DNA of 64,000 nt from Halomarina pelagica (GCF_024228315.1 NZ_CP100457.1:80668-144667); one strand, 5' to 3'. Shown: positions 24,602-32,505, counted from the stretch's first letter. Numbers and translations: made by a program. Notes: a model not told the origin generated them from the letters alone.

Positions 24602-24850
24602 ATGAGCGACCCGCGCCAACGGGATAACAAAGGTCGGTTCGAGGCGTCGCACGATATCACGGCCGAGGATTTCCTCACGGCGATGGATGCGCTCGAACCC
24701 TACACGACGCGCGAACTCGCCGACGCACTCGGTGTCCCGCGCCGCACAGCCTATGAGGTCCTAGATGGACTCGCCACCCACGGCGCCATTCGAAAGAAAA
24801 AGCCCGAACCCCGGCGCGCGATCTGGATTCGTCCGGAGGACACCCCATGA
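24602..24850 (+). CDS. Small HTH DNA-binding protein
   Basis: 82 aa. DITAEDFLTAMDALEPYTTR then ELADALGVPRRTAYEVLDGL is a winged-helix/HTH pair, ending with a basic wing KKKPEPRRAIWIRP. It is first in a three-gene operon with 4-nt overlaps into a HicB-like gene and a PIN toxin gene. It is probably the operon's repressor, acting on the hairpin region upstream (inference). Confidence 0.75.
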   Translation: MSDPRQRDNKGRFEASHDITAEDFLTAMDALEPYTTRELADALGVPRRTAYEVLDGLATHGAIRKKKPEPRRAIWIRPEDTP

Positions 24851-25140
24851 GCACCGAGACGATCACCCTGACCCGCAGAGACGACAACGACTGGATCGCA
24901 ATCGACGAACAGACCGGGGTGCGTGCTCGTGGGCCGACGCGTACCCAGGCGCTTGTGAATCTCGACGAGGCGGTCGCTCGCCGAGCAGCGTCCACGTCGG
25001 CGGTTGACCCTGACGATCCGTTCTGGTCGTCGGCCGGGTTGTTTTCGGGGGGCGAACCGACTGATGTGTCCACGAACGTTGATGAATATCTCGTCAAGGC
25101 GTGGCAGGCCGATCGGGAGGCCTCTGACGGGAACACATGA
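24847..25140 (+). CDS. HicB-like antitoxin
   Basis: 97 aa. The N-terminal ITLTRRDDNDWIAIDEQTGV followed by ARGPTRTQALVNLDEAVARR has the strand-strand-helix pattern of HicB-like antitoxins. The C-terminal tail is acidic and probably wraps the toxin. It overlaps the genes on both sides by 4 nt. The partner is a PIN protein rather than HicA, a mixed pairing also seen in haloarchaea. Confidence 0.7.
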   Translation: MSTETITLTRRDDNDWIAIDEQTGVRARGPTRTQALVNLDEAVARRAASTSAVDPDDPFWSSAGLFSGGEPTDVSTNVDEYLVKAWQADREASDGNT

Positions 25141-25589
25141 GCAGTCGTGCGCCCGGTCCCACCCCGCTGTTCATCGACACCGGCGCGTTCTACGCATGGT
25201 ACGACGATGACGACGAGCAGCACGACCGCGCTGTGGCTGTCTTTCACGGGATTCAAACGGCTGACCTCCCCTACCGACCACTCTATACGAGTCGGTACGT
25301 ACTGGCCGAACTCACCCGGCTGATTTTGTATCGCAAGGGGCATGCTCCGGCCCGAAGCGCACTCGAACGGATACGAACCTCGAGTGTGTTCACCGTTCTC
25401 TCAGTCTCCCCGGAGCAGTTCGCCACCGCCTGTGACGAATTCGCTCGATACGACGATCAACAGATCTCACTCGTTGATCATATAAGCGCCGTTCTTGCCC
25501 AAGAGCATGACATTGAACACGTATTCGCCTTCGATAGCGATTTTGCGACGCTCGGGTTCACCCGCGTACCGGGGGAGACAAATCCGTGA
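25137..25589 (+). CDS. PIN-domain toxin (VapC-like)
   Basis: 150 aa. Asp14 in LFIDTGAFYAWYD, Glu in YVLAELTRLIL near residue 62, Asp in ISLVDHISAVLA near 115 and Asp in FAFDSDFATLGF near 133 give the four-acid PIN site. It is third in the operon, overlapping the HicB-like gene by 4 nt. Probable toxic RNase. Confidence 0.85.
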   Translation: MSSRAPGPTPLFIDTGAFYAWYDDDDEQHDRAVAVFHGIQTADLPYRPLYTSRYVLAELTRLILYRKGHAPARSALERIRTSSVFTVLSVSPEQFATACDEFARYDDQQISLVDHISAVLAQEHDIEHVFAFDSDFATLGFTRVPGETNP

Positions 25590-25873
25590 CGTCCTGCGAA
25601 GCTGTTGTTACGAATAGGAGCGTATGGCGGCCATCCTCGCCGAGATGTGCTCAGCGACCCGGTAGGAATTCGGTGTTCGACAGGACCCGGTCGTGCCGCG
25701 CCGCCGTTCGCGAGCACGACCTAGCAGTGACCCGAGAGGTGGCGGAGACCGTCGGCGTCACCCGACAAGGGGCAGATTATCGGCACCGGAAACTCGAAGC
25801 AGAAGGGTTCGTTCTGAGTAAGAAAATTGGGCGAGAACTCGTCTGGATGGTCGCCGAGAAGGACGCTGAGTGA
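25586..25873 (+). CDS. Winged-helix protein with a doubtful N-terminus
   Basis: The last 55 residues, REHDLAVTREVAETVGVTRQ then HRKLEAEGFVLSKKIGRELV, are a clear small HTH of haloarchaeal type. The first 35 residues from GTG 25586 have poor composition. An alternative frame from ATG 25624 stops after 13 codons (MAAILAEMCSATR). The gene is therefore probably damaged at its 5' end. It overlaps the PIN gene stop by 4 nt. Confidence 0.4.
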   Translation: MTSCEAVVTNRSVWRPSSPRCAQRPGRNSVFDRTRSCRAAVREHDLAVTREVAETVGVTRQGADYRHRKLEAEGFVLSKKIGRELVWMVAEKDAE

Positions 25874-26028
25874 GATGAGCACACCTTCAACAGGCTACGA
25901 TAGCGCGAAACATGTGTATGCCGAGCGGGGGCTGACAGCTCACCGTCGGATCCGATCGTGAACGAGGACACAAATCGAACTCATCGCAGCTGTTCGCAAT
26001 CGCCAGTAACGGTTTAACTAGACCGTGC

Positions 26029-26475
26029 TTAAACACCTATATTGACTTGAGCGTGTGTATTCATCCGATCATCATTAGTCGTCCGGCGTCCCGAAGAGCC
26101 ACCATTTGAGCCGCGTTTCCCCTCTGCACTCGCCCGCTGACGAGAAAGTGACCGCTCCTCCTGGGCGTAGTTAACGAGTTCCCAATGGTCTTTGTGCTCT
26201 TCGTGCTGTTCGAGCATCAGCTAGTTCTCCCGTTCGAGGCGATCCGCGCGCTGCTGGAGTCGCTCGTCGTTGGCCAGTAGTTGCTCGTAGTCAGTGGTGA
26301 CTCGTCGTCTACGCGCAGTTGGTTGTAGTCGTCGGAGGAATCGTCACGCGACTCGACAAACTAGTGGAGGTACGTTGAGCGAGACAGCCCCAACCGCCTC
26401 CTCACCGAATGCCGTAAGTGTCTCCTCGTTGAGGCGGACACTGTCGAACTCGTTGTCGTCGTCATTGTTGCTACA
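26029..26475 (-). pseudogene. Degraded coiled-coil protein gene
   Basis: Three frames align into one protein. From the right they read NEFDSVRLNEETLTAFGEEA, then FVESRDDSSDDYNQLR after a frameshift near 26363. YEQLLANDERLQQRADRLER follows a second shift near 26290, then a TAG. Finally MLEQHEEHKDHWELVNYAQE runs to 26029. The heptad pattern is that of a long coiled coil. No start codon was found, so the 5' end is also missing or changed. The family appears in other haloarchaeal accessory regions, but its function is unknown to me. Confidence 0.55.
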
Positions 26476-26543
26476 GACGACGCGCGTGGTCCGTTATCGC
26501 CACGGCAGCCACGCGTCGGATCGGCCCGACGGGCACACGACCG

Positions 26544-26723
26544 TCAGCGAGCATCGGGAGACGGGAAGACGTTTCCTGATCCGTCGCCAACCTCCACAGT
26601 GACCAAGTTGTCGGGTGCCGTCTCGACGTCGTGATCGTCAAGATGCACGCCCAGCAGCCCGAGGGCGAAGAACGTGGCAGCTGCTCCGAGGATAAATCCG
26701 GCCACGAATGTGCGTGGGACCAT
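26544..26723 (-). CDS. 59-aa single-helix membrane protein
   Basis: From ATG 26723: MVPRTFVAGFILGAAATFFA continues to a helix ending GLLGVHL, then an acidic tail DDHDVETAPDNL. One transmembrane helix, with the C-terminus probably outside. It is too small to assign. The longer minus frame upstream of this ATG has poor composition. Confidence 0.45.
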   Translation of the reverse strand: MVPRTFVAGFILGAAATFFALGLLGVHLDDHDVETAPDNLVTVEVGDGSGNVFPSPDAR

Positions 26724-26931
26724 ATCACAGATCCACGGCCTGCTCGGCATAAGCTTTCTCCCCCGGGGGAGCTGACAGTCATCTCGTGATCGCCGTCGGT
26801 ACGGTCGACAGCCGGGAAAGCACTCCCGAGTCGGTGGTGTCGTCGCGCCGACCCCATTACCTGGCCAAGGACAATAGCAGGGATCCCCCCGCCATTGTCC
26901 TGCACAGGTGGGAGCCCGTACCAATCAGCGG

Positions 26932-27222
26932 ATGGACCACAACGAAACGTCGATTCAGGGCCACGACGTCTATCGCGAGGGGTTGCACGTCGATATTGCC
27001 CGACGCTCGAAGCGGCCGGTACACCTCCAGGTCCGGCACGCACCGCTGCCGTCGAACCCGGGGATAGTGGTTCGTGGGTGCGACCAGTACCTCCGACGCG
27101 AAGCTGACTATTTCAGTGACGTCTACGAGGAGCGTCGCCCGCCCGGCAGACCGCCCCGATGGTCTCCCGACGGGGGCGATTCTGCACGCACATTTATCAC
27201 TGCGGATCCGCTACAAGGACGT
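26932..27222 (+). other. In-frame stretch before the 68-aa gene, possibly a separate or fused gene
   Basis: From ATG 26932 the frame encodes MDHNETSIQGHDVYREGLHV, then VHLQVRHAPLPSNPGIVVRG and runs without a stop into the 68-aa gene at 27223. The first 70 codons look coding. The last 25 cover that gene's promoter (CATTTATC near 27190). It could be a longer version of the same protein. Confidence 0.35.
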
Positions 27223-27429
27223 ATGAGCCGCAAAGCTCCGGCCGAGAACGAGGTTCTCACGCCCGAGGAGCTGAGCGAGGTCCTCGCCGAGGCGACCGGG
27301 ACCACCGCCGAGGAGATCGAACGCGGGGCCGCCGAGCTTGAGATCGCCCCGCCGGAAGAGGGGACGGTCGTCGGCTACGGGGAGTGTGTCGGGGGGCTTG
27401 ATCCCCTGAGCGACCCCGAGAGCACGTGA
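27223..27429 (+). CDS. 68-aa acidic protein, first of a tiny-ORF run
   Basis: ATG 27223 is preceded by TATA-like CATTTATC 30 nt upstream. The protein holds TPEELSEVLAEATGTTAEEI, a helical pair with a gap, and ends in an acidic tail. It heads a run of five tightly packed very small genes. Function unknown. Confidence 0.5.
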   Translation: MSRKAPAENEVLTPEELSEVLAEATGTTAEEIERGAAELEIAPPEEGTVVGYGECVGGLDPLSDPEST

Positions 27430-27530
27430 AGAGCTTCGGGAAGTACCGGGGGACGAATATCGCCGAGAGTGTCGACGCCGTGAGCGAGCGCCTCGATCGC
27501 GACCTCCGGGAACACCGCGATGCCCAGTGA
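27426..27530 (+). CDS. 34-aa mini-ORF
   Basis: GTG 27426 overlaps the previous stop by 4 nt (GTGA). It encodes KSFGKYRGTNIAESVDAVSE followed by RLDRDLREHRD, a short amphipathic helix. It is supported mainly by the overlap-coupled layout. Confidence 0.35.
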   Translation: MKSFGKYRGTNIAESVDAVSERLDRDLREHRDAQ

Positions 27531-27588
27531 ACGCCCCCACGACCAGCGAAAGGCCGACGAGGAACGCGAGGCCTACACGGAGATTTGA
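27520..27588 (+). CDS. 22-aa mini-ORF with DQRKADEER motif
   Basis: ATG 27520 lies inside the end of the previous ORF. It reads MPSERPHDQRKADEEREAYT. The motif HDQRKADEERxAY recurs in the ORF at 27784, so the two are probably duplicated mini-genes. Confidence 0.3.
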   Translation: MPSERPHDQRKADEEREAYTEI

Positions 27589-27591
27589 ACA

Positions 27592-27768
27592 ATGGCACGG
27601 GATCACGAGCCGGTAACGGACGCCGAGATCGAGGCAGTTCGCGACGCGATGCGTGAGCAGCGTGATGAGATTCGCGACTACCTCAAAGGCGAAGGCGTCG
27701 ACGTCCGGGCGTGGGAGCGCGGGCGGACGCCCTCCCGTGCGGATCGCGAGTCTGCCGACTCCGACTGA
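27592..27768 (+). CDS. 58-aa charged helical protein
   Basis: ATG 27592, 3 nt after the previous stop. It contains VTDAEIEAVRDAMREQRDEI then RDYLKGEGVDVRAWERG, a charged helix followed by a basic tail. It is part of the mini-gene run. Function unknown. Confidence 0.45.
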   Translation: MARDHEPVTDAEIEAVRDAMREQRDEIRDYLKGEGVDVRAWERGRTPSRADRESADSD

Positions 27769-27783
27769 GCCTGCAGGGAGACA

Positions 27784-27891
27784 GTGAGCCACCACGACCA
27801 GCGGAAGGCCGACGAGGAACGCGCGGCCTACCGCGACCGGATTCGACAGCTTATCGAAGAGGATCGCGAGCTGCTCGACGCCCTCGCCTAA
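27784..27891 (+). CDS. 35-aa mini-ORF, DQRKADEER motif, second copy
   Basis: GTG 27784. It reads SHHDQRKADEERAAYRDRIR and ends LIEEDRELLDALA, one long amphipathic helix. It shares HDQRKADEER with the ORF at 27520. Confidence 0.4.
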   Translation: MSHHDQRKADEERAAYRDRIRQLIEEDRELLDALA

Positions 27892-27947
27892 CGAGCCTCT
27901 TCTCCTCACCGACCGCCGAAAACCTCGAACGCGAAGACCTCACCCCC

Positions 27948-28385
27948 ATGCAAGAAGCGTGGGCCTTCGCCGAAAACGTCAGCGTCACCGTTGACGGCGA
28001 GGAGATGGCGTACGCGGAATACATTAACAATTTGTGGGGTCATGACCCCACAGACGGCATACATGTTGTGGGGAAGAACCACCCGGATGTCAAGGCGCTC
28101 CACGAGAAACTCGGTCAGAGCCGTTCGACCATCAGCGAACGTCTCTCGTACCTCCTCCTACCCGACGAGGCACAGGAGTGGATTGACGAGGAGGACCTGA
28201 CGAAGCGCGCGGCGCGCATGATCGTGCGCAAGTGCCGGTCTGGGATCGACGACCCCGAAGACGCCCTCGCCATGATGGCAGCGTATGCCGAGCGGTACGG
28301 TCCCGGCCGCGACTCGATGTCTGACGGCGCCGTCGGCCAGCCCCGAATGCTTATGGTCTATGGGGTCATAGGTCATAATAGGTAG
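27948..28385 (+). CDS. ParB-type HTH DNA-binding protein
   Basis: 145 aa from ATG 27948. The N-terminal 50 residues may be a degenerate recognition part. HPDVKALHEKLGQSRSTISE followed by RLSYLLLPDEAQEWIDEEDL and TKRAARMIV matches the ParB/KorB HTH, where recognition helix SRSTISERLSYL precedes the PDEAQ helix. The ParB nuclease/CTPase N-terminal box is absent, so it is not a full ParB. A 20-bp perfect palindrome lies inside the gene at 28033, a candidate binding site. It might partition the replicon or repress the neighbouring tiny genes. Confidence 0.65.
   Translation: MQEAWAFAENVSVTVDGEEMAYAEYINNLWGHDPTDGIHVVGKNHPDVKALHEKLGQSRSTISERLSYLLLPDEAQEWIDEEDLTKRAARMIVRKCRSGIDDPEDALAMMAAYAERYGPGRDSMSDGAVGQPRMLMVYGVIGHNR
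28033..28052. promoter_or_regulatory. 20-bp perfect palindrome inside the ParB-type HTH gene
   Basis: TGTGGGGTCATGACCCCACA is fully self-complementary. The core ATGGGGTCAT recurs as TATGGGGTCATAG near 28360 at the end of the same gene, and TTGTGGGG recurs at 28066. This is a parS-like candidate for the encoded protein. Confidence 0.5.
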
Positions 28386-28389
28386 CAGG

Positions 28390-28695
28390 ATGCCGGAGAC
28401 CCACCCGCTTGAACTGAATCGCGCCGTTCCAGGCGGGCGCGTCGAGATGTTCGCGATCCGTGACGACGACTATCCCGGCGGGTGGTTCTATCGGTTCCAG
28501 TACTACCACCCCGAGGGCGGCGAAATACTCCGCTACGACGACGCACACGACGACGTCGATCTCGGCTGGCACCACCGACACATCCGATTCGGCGACGACA
28601 CCGGCATCGAGTTTCACGGGATCGTCTTGCACGTCGCGCGGTTCCTGACCGACATTGCTGAACTCACCACCACCGAGGATTCACCCCATGACTGA
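28390..28695 (+). CDS. DUF6516 family protein (putative toxin)
   Basis: 101 aa. WFYRFQYYHPEGGEILRYDD, then LGWHHRHIRFGDDTGIEFHG, is the DUF6516 pattern of tyrosine-rich strands, an RYDxA box and a basic-His box. The family is paired with HTH antitoxins in many archaea and bacteria. Here the next gene is such a HTH protein and overlaps it by 8 nt. Mode of action unknown. Confidence 0.75.
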   Translation: MPETHPLELNRAVPGGRVEMFAIRDDDYPGGWFYRFQYYHPEGGEILRYDDAHDDVDLGWHHRHIRFGDDTGIEFHGIVLHVARFLTDIAELTTTEDSPHD

Positions 28696-29146
28696 CACCG
28701 ACCACGACGGCTGGCCCGACAAGTACCGCGACCCTCGCGACCGCCCGCACCCCGACACCCTTCGCGTGACCGTCGAGACGTTCGACGAAATGCGTGAGGC
28801 GACGGTCGACGCGGCCGACGCGATCGCCGAGGGCGACGCACCGCCCGCCGTGGTGTCGTTCGCGACGGTCGGCGAGCTGCGGAAGATCCTCACCGACCGC
28901 CGGATCGAACTCCTCCGGGCGCTCATGAACACCGACGGCGCCGCCGAGAGTATCAGCGCGCTCGCCGAGGACCTCGATCGTGACTACCGGACGGTCCACG
29001 ACGACGTCACGCTACTCGCGGACTACGGCCTGGTGTTCGTCGTCGACGAGGGGCAGTCGAAGCGGCCGTACCTTCCCTACAAACGGATCCACCTCGACGT
29101 CGAACTCGTCGGGAACGACCCCGGCGAGGAACCCGCCCCGGCGTGA
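28688..29146 (+). CDS. HTH antitoxin-like protein (HVO_A0114-type)
   Basis: 152 aa from ATG 28688. The N-terminal RVTVETFDEMREATVDAADA resembles the helix that contacts the toxin partner. The C-terminal winged helix covers ISALAEDLDRDYRTVHDDVT then LLADYGLVFVVDEGQSKRPY. This layout is typical of haloarchaeal proteins encoded with DUF6516. The start lies 8 nt before the DUF6516 stop, so the two are translated together. Confidence 0.78.
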   Translation: MTDTDHDGWPDKYRDPRDRPHPDTLRVTVETFDEMREATVDAADAIAEGDAPPAVVSFATVGELRKILTDRRIELLRALMNTDGAAESISALAEDLDRDYRTVHDDVTLLADYGLVFVVDEGQSKRPYLPYKRIHLDVELVGNDPGEEPAPA

Positions 29147-29516
29147 TCACGGCGGTCGGTTCTCACCCTATTCACCGTAGCGAAGGACCAGCGGAGCGCG
29201 GGTCCCAGTCCGCGCGGAGCGGCCGGAAGCGGGGGCGTGCCCCCCGACCCGGAAGCCTGAGCGTCCCCCCGACCGGAGGGAGGGGACGTCCGGCGGTCGC
29301 TCGCCGCTCGCCGGAAGGGAGGTGCGAAGGGCGACTGGAGAGTGCCAATGTGATCGCCCTCGCCATAGGTGGGGTGCCCGCGCCGCTGCGAGCAGGCGGC
29401 ATTTGTCCCTCCGACGGATACCTGTTACTCTACTGTTACACCTCATGCTAGTAGGACACCGGACGGCACGTCACGAGTTCGTATTCCGGCTTGAAGGAGA
29501 GTCGTATAATACAGAA
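29147..29516. other. GC-rich non-coding region
   Basis: Runs of GGGGG/CCCCC and CGGAAG-type repeats at 29180-29340. No frame has coherent composition. A TATA-like GTATAAT precedes the GTG of the next mini-gene. Confidence 0.45.
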
Positions 29517-29606
29517 GTGACGCAAACGAAGATCGAGCGGCTGGAATCACAGAGTGAGAATCTCGAAGAACAGATCGAAAGCGTCCCGATTGGGGGCGAT
29601 ATCTAA
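29517..29606 (+). CDS. 29-aa coiled-coil mini-protein
   Basis: GTG 29517, 13 nt after GTATAAT. It reads TQTKIERLESQSENLEEQIE then SVPIGGDI, one heptad-patterned helix. Its stop overlaps the start of the next gene (TAATG). Confidence 0.4.
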   Translation: MTQTKIERLESQSENLEEQIESVPIGGDI

Positions 29607-29848
29607 TGGTCCAAACAGGGACAGACACTACGTTCACGACAGCATCAAGTGGGAAGACCCGGAAGGGAGGCCTCGGCATCTTCGGCGAAGCGGAGGCCAA
29701 CTACTACGTTTCCGAACGAAAAGCGAAAGCAGCGTGTGACGCGGTCGGAAGCGACGACCGGTGGGCTCTCGCCGAGTTAGCTGTTCGGGAGTGGAAACGC
29801 TATTCAGCAGCGCCAAAATCTACGCAATTTCTTACGCTCGCCCGATAA
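29606..29848 (+). CDS. 80-aa protein of unknown function
   Basis: It begins MVQTGTDTTFTTASSGKTRK and has a helix-rich middle (KAKAACDAVGSDDRWALAEL). The start overlaps the stop of the 29-aa gene. I do not recognise it; no signal peptide is seen. Confidence 0.4.
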   Translation: MVQTGTDTTFTTASSGKTRKGGLGIFGEAEANYYVSERKAKAACDAVGSDDRWALAELAVREWKRYSAAPKSTQFLTLAR

Positions 29849-29929
29849 CTACGACCATAAGGATTCAAAGTCGATGCGTGATCGGTGAGAAGAACCACAA
29901 GTCGACGGCGATTCAACCAAGAACTGGCC

Positions 29930-29970
29930 CATCCTCCGAAACTGTGGACCTCGCACAACCTCGGAGGATG
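29930..29970. repeat. Paired insertion-sequence-like ends
   Basis: CATCCTCCGAAACTGTGGAC starts at 29930, and CACAACCTCGGAGGATG ends at 29970, so the outer CATCCTCCGA is inverted. The left half is repeated at 37851-37875. The right half is the reverse complement of 56673-56689. It looks like two mobile-element ends joined. Confidence 0.5.
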
Positions 29971-30024
29971 ATTTTGATGCGTGCCTTTATACTATACATG
30001 CGACGGTGAATAAAAACCGCCATT

Positions 30025-30058
30025 GAACGAGTTATCAAGCCACCCCTTCTACTCGTTC
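30025..30058. promoter_or_regulatory. Inverted repeat upstream of HTH_10 gene 1
   Basis: GAACGAGT (30025-30032) and ACTCGTTC (30051-30058), with arm starts 26 nt apart. They lie just before GATTAACC, the possible TATA of the gene starting at 30105. A similar arrangement with different arms precedes the paralog at 49297. Confidence 0.45.
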
Positions 30059-30104
30059 TGAGCAGACCCAGAAGATTAACCGTCCAAACAGCGTGGACCT
30101 ATAC

Positions 30105-30779
30105 ATGACCATTACTACTGAGTTCGTCCTTCGGTCTCCATCGCTCCCCCTCGTCAGTATCACGAATACGCTACAACCCAACGAATTAGAGTGCATTCAC
30201 GCACTTTGTTTGCAGCCAGATGTTCAGATATTCACAGTTCAATTCGATCTTGATGACGGTGTCTCCAAAGAAGACCTCCTGCCTCTTGACGAAGTCGTGG
30301 AGGTAGATTCGTTAGGAGAAACAGGTGATAAGGCGGTCTTCAGGCTCACTGTCGAGCTAAAGGAATCAGTATCGCGGGCATTCGCCCCCGACTTCGAAGG
30401 TGCACAGCTCGAACCAACGACCATCACTACAGAGGGATGGTACGAAACGAAGGTTTTCAAAGAGTATGAGAGTTTCAACGAATTCCGGAGGAGCTGCGAG
30501 AGCCACGGTATTTCTCTCGATCTCGTCTCCATTACCCCCGATCCGTCTACAGCTGACAACTCGTCACAAGATGGACTGACTGACCGACAACGAGAGGCTC
30601 TCACTCTCGCTATCTCCCGTGGCTACTACGAGAGCCCCCGCCAAGTGACAGCAGGGGACCTCGCCGAAGAATTAGACATCTCACAGCCCTCTCTGTCAAG
30701 CCTCCTTCGCCGTGGCGAACGGCAGCTCCTCACATCCGCGCTCAATACGGAGACGCACTTAAACGCCCTTTCAAAATAG
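30105..30779 (+). CDS. HTH_10 (Bat-type) regulator, redox module 1
   Basis: 224 aa from ATG 30105 (MTITTEFVLRSPSLPLVSIT). Residues 1-155 form a sensor-like alpha-beta region. LTDRQREALTLAISRGYYES then ADLAEELDISQPSLSSLLRR-like sequence at the end is the HTH_10 domain. It is paralogous to the genes at 34328 and 49297. It lies 49 nt before the alcohol dehydrogenase gene and probably controls the redox genes that follow. Confidence 0.85.
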   Translation: MTITTEFVLRSPSLPLVSITNTLQPNELECIHALCLQPDVQIFTVQFDLDDGVSKEDLLPLDEVVEVDSLGETGDKAVFRLTVELKESVSRAFAPDFEGAQLEPTTITTEGWYETKVFKEYESFNEFRRSCESHGISLDLVSITPDPSTADNSSQDGLTDRQREALTLAISRGYYESPRQVTAGDLAEELDISQPSLSSLLRRGERQLLTSALNTETHLNALSK

Positions 30780-30827
30780 CATCAAGCACATCCGGTACGC
30801 GGCCTCACAGTATACTGTACACTACCC

Positions 30828-31868
30828 ATGAAAGCAGCAGTCTACCGAGGACCGGGCGACATTCGTATCGAAGACACACCCGAACCAGAAATCGAAGAAC
30901 AGACGGACGCGATCGTTCGCATCACCCACACAGCCGTTTGTGGGTCAGACCTCTGGTTCTACCGCGGTGAAGAAGAGGAGGAAGAGGGCGCTCCGGTCGG
31001 CCACGAACCGATGGGTATCGTCGAGGAAGTCGGGGACGACGTTCGGTCGGTCGAACCGGGAGATCGCGTGTTCGCTCCGTTCGCTATCAGCTGTGGCGAA
31101 TGCGAGTTCTGTCGCAAGGGAATTCATACATCATGCGTGAACGGCGGCTTCTGGGGCGGCGAGGGCCGCGGCGCGCAGGGTGAAAAGATCCGCGCACCGC
31201 AGGCCGATGGCACGCTCGTCCGCGTCCCTGACCGGTACGCCGACGACGAGGACGCGCTCGAAGCACTCCTCCCGCTCACGGACGTCATGGGAACAGGTCA
31301 TCACGCCGCGGTCTGTGCGGACGTGGAGCCCGGCGACACAGCTGTCGTCATCGGTGACGGCGCGGTCGGGCTCTGTGCGGTCCTCGCCGCGAAACGCCTC
31401 GGCGCGGAACGCATTATCGCGGTCGGCCATCACGAGGATCGTCTCGAACTCGCCACGGAACTCGGCGCGACAGAAGTCGTTTCCAGTCGAGGCGAGGAAG
31501 CAATCGAGGAAGTTCAAGAACTCACGTACGGTGGTGCAAATCACGTTCTCGAATGTGTCGGCGCGGAGTCCTCACTGGAGACCGCAGCCGGCGTTGTTCG
31601 CCCCGGCGGTAACATTGGATACGTCGGTGTGCCACACGTCGAAGACCCGACGTTCCTCCAGCCGCTGTTCTTCAGCAACGCCTCGCTCACCGGTGGCCCC
31701 GCGCCTGTCCGGGCGTACGCCGAGGAACTCATGGACGATGTTCTCCAAGGAACCCTTGATCCGTCGCCAATATTCACGAAGACCGTTGATCTCGACGGTG
31801 TTCCAGAGGGATACGAGGCGATGGACGAGCGTGAGGCAATCAAGGTCCTAGTGAAAATTGACCAGTAG
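30828..31868 (+). CDS. Zinc-dependent alcohol dehydrogenase (MDR family)
   Basis: 346 aa. Catalytic zinc ligands are Cys38 (AVCGSDLW), His59-Glu60 (VGHEPMG) and an acid further on. The structural zinc site is Cys89, Cys92, Cys95 and Cys103 (CGECEFCRKGIHTSC). The nucleotide-binding fold starts near AVVIGDGAVGLCAVLAAKRL at about 172-191. Length is normal for the family. The oxidised or reduced carbonyl substrate cannot be read. It is first in a rightward set with a cupin, an SDR and an aldo/keto reductase, which suggests a linked aldehyde/ketone detoxification or sugar pathway. Confidence 0.93.
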   Translation: MKAAVYRGPGDIRIEDTPEPEIEEQTDAIVRITHTAVCGSDLWFYRGEEEEEEGAPVGHEPMGIVEEVGDDVRSVEPGDRVFAPFAISCGECEFCRKGIHTSCVNGGFWGGEGRGAQGEKIRAPQADGTLVRVPDRYADDEDALEALLPLTDVMGTGHHAAVCADVEPGDTAVVIGDGAVGLCAVLAAKRLGAERIIAVGHHEDRLELATELGATEVVSSRGEEAIEEVQELTYGGANHVLECVGAESSLETAAGVVRPGGNIGYVGVPHVEDPTFLQPLFFSNASLTGGPAPVRAYAEELMDDVLQGTLDPSPIFTKTVDLDGVPEGYEAMDEREAIKVLVKIDQ

Positions 31869-31985
31869 AACGTCAAAACCGACCCTGTCACGAAGCGTCT
31901 ACATCATACATGGTACTTAAACAGGCTTTGAAAATAGCATCACTCCCAAGCGACACGGGGACCAAGTTACGGTCGAAGAAAGAAC

Positions 31986-32360
31986 ATGGATGTGAAAAAC
32001 ATCGCGTCAGCCGAGACGGAAGTATTGGAACACCCGGTGCAGGAGTCAGCAGTACTCTTCACCGAAGGCGTTTCGAGCGAGTTCGACGGCAACAGCGTGA
32101 GCGCGTCCGAAGTGACGTTCCGTGCCGGTGAGCGAACGAAGTGGCATACCCACGACGGCGTGCAGGTCCTCTACGTCACCCACGGGGAGGGGATTGTTGC
32201 GACGCGTGATGAAGAACGCACGGTCAGTCATGGCGACCTCATCGTCTTCGACCCGGACGAGGAGCACTGGCACGGGAACAAAGAGGGTTCCGAAGCCCCC
32301 TTTAGCCACATCTCCTTCATCGCACAGCCTGCGGGAGCCGACCCGACGGTCCTCGACTGA
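31986..32360 (+). CDS. Cupin-domain protein
   Basis: 124 aa. Cupin motif 1 is KWHTHDGVQVLYVTHGEG (His54, His56, Gln60, His66) and motif 2 is DPDEEHWHGNKEG (His94, His96). A metal-binding single-domain cupin of the type often encoded with alcohol dehydrogenases. Substrate unknown. It begins 117 nt after the dehydrogenase stop. Confidence 0.85.
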   Translation: MDVKNIASAETEVLEHPVQESAVLFTEGVSSEFDGNSVSASEVTFRAGERTKWHTHDGVQVLYVTHGEGIVATRDEERTVSHGDLIVFDPDEEHWHGNKEGSEAPFSHISFIAQPAGADPTVLD

Positions 32361-32505
32361 CCGACCGGGACGGCATACCCGAAGCGGGTGACGAGCGACG
32401 AACCACGAACGAGAAACCAGATATGCACACAGTGAACGAGTGCGGAAGAATCACAACGAACCGTTCCCCGACCACGAACCCGGCGTCACTCGTGATGGAA
32501 GCGCG

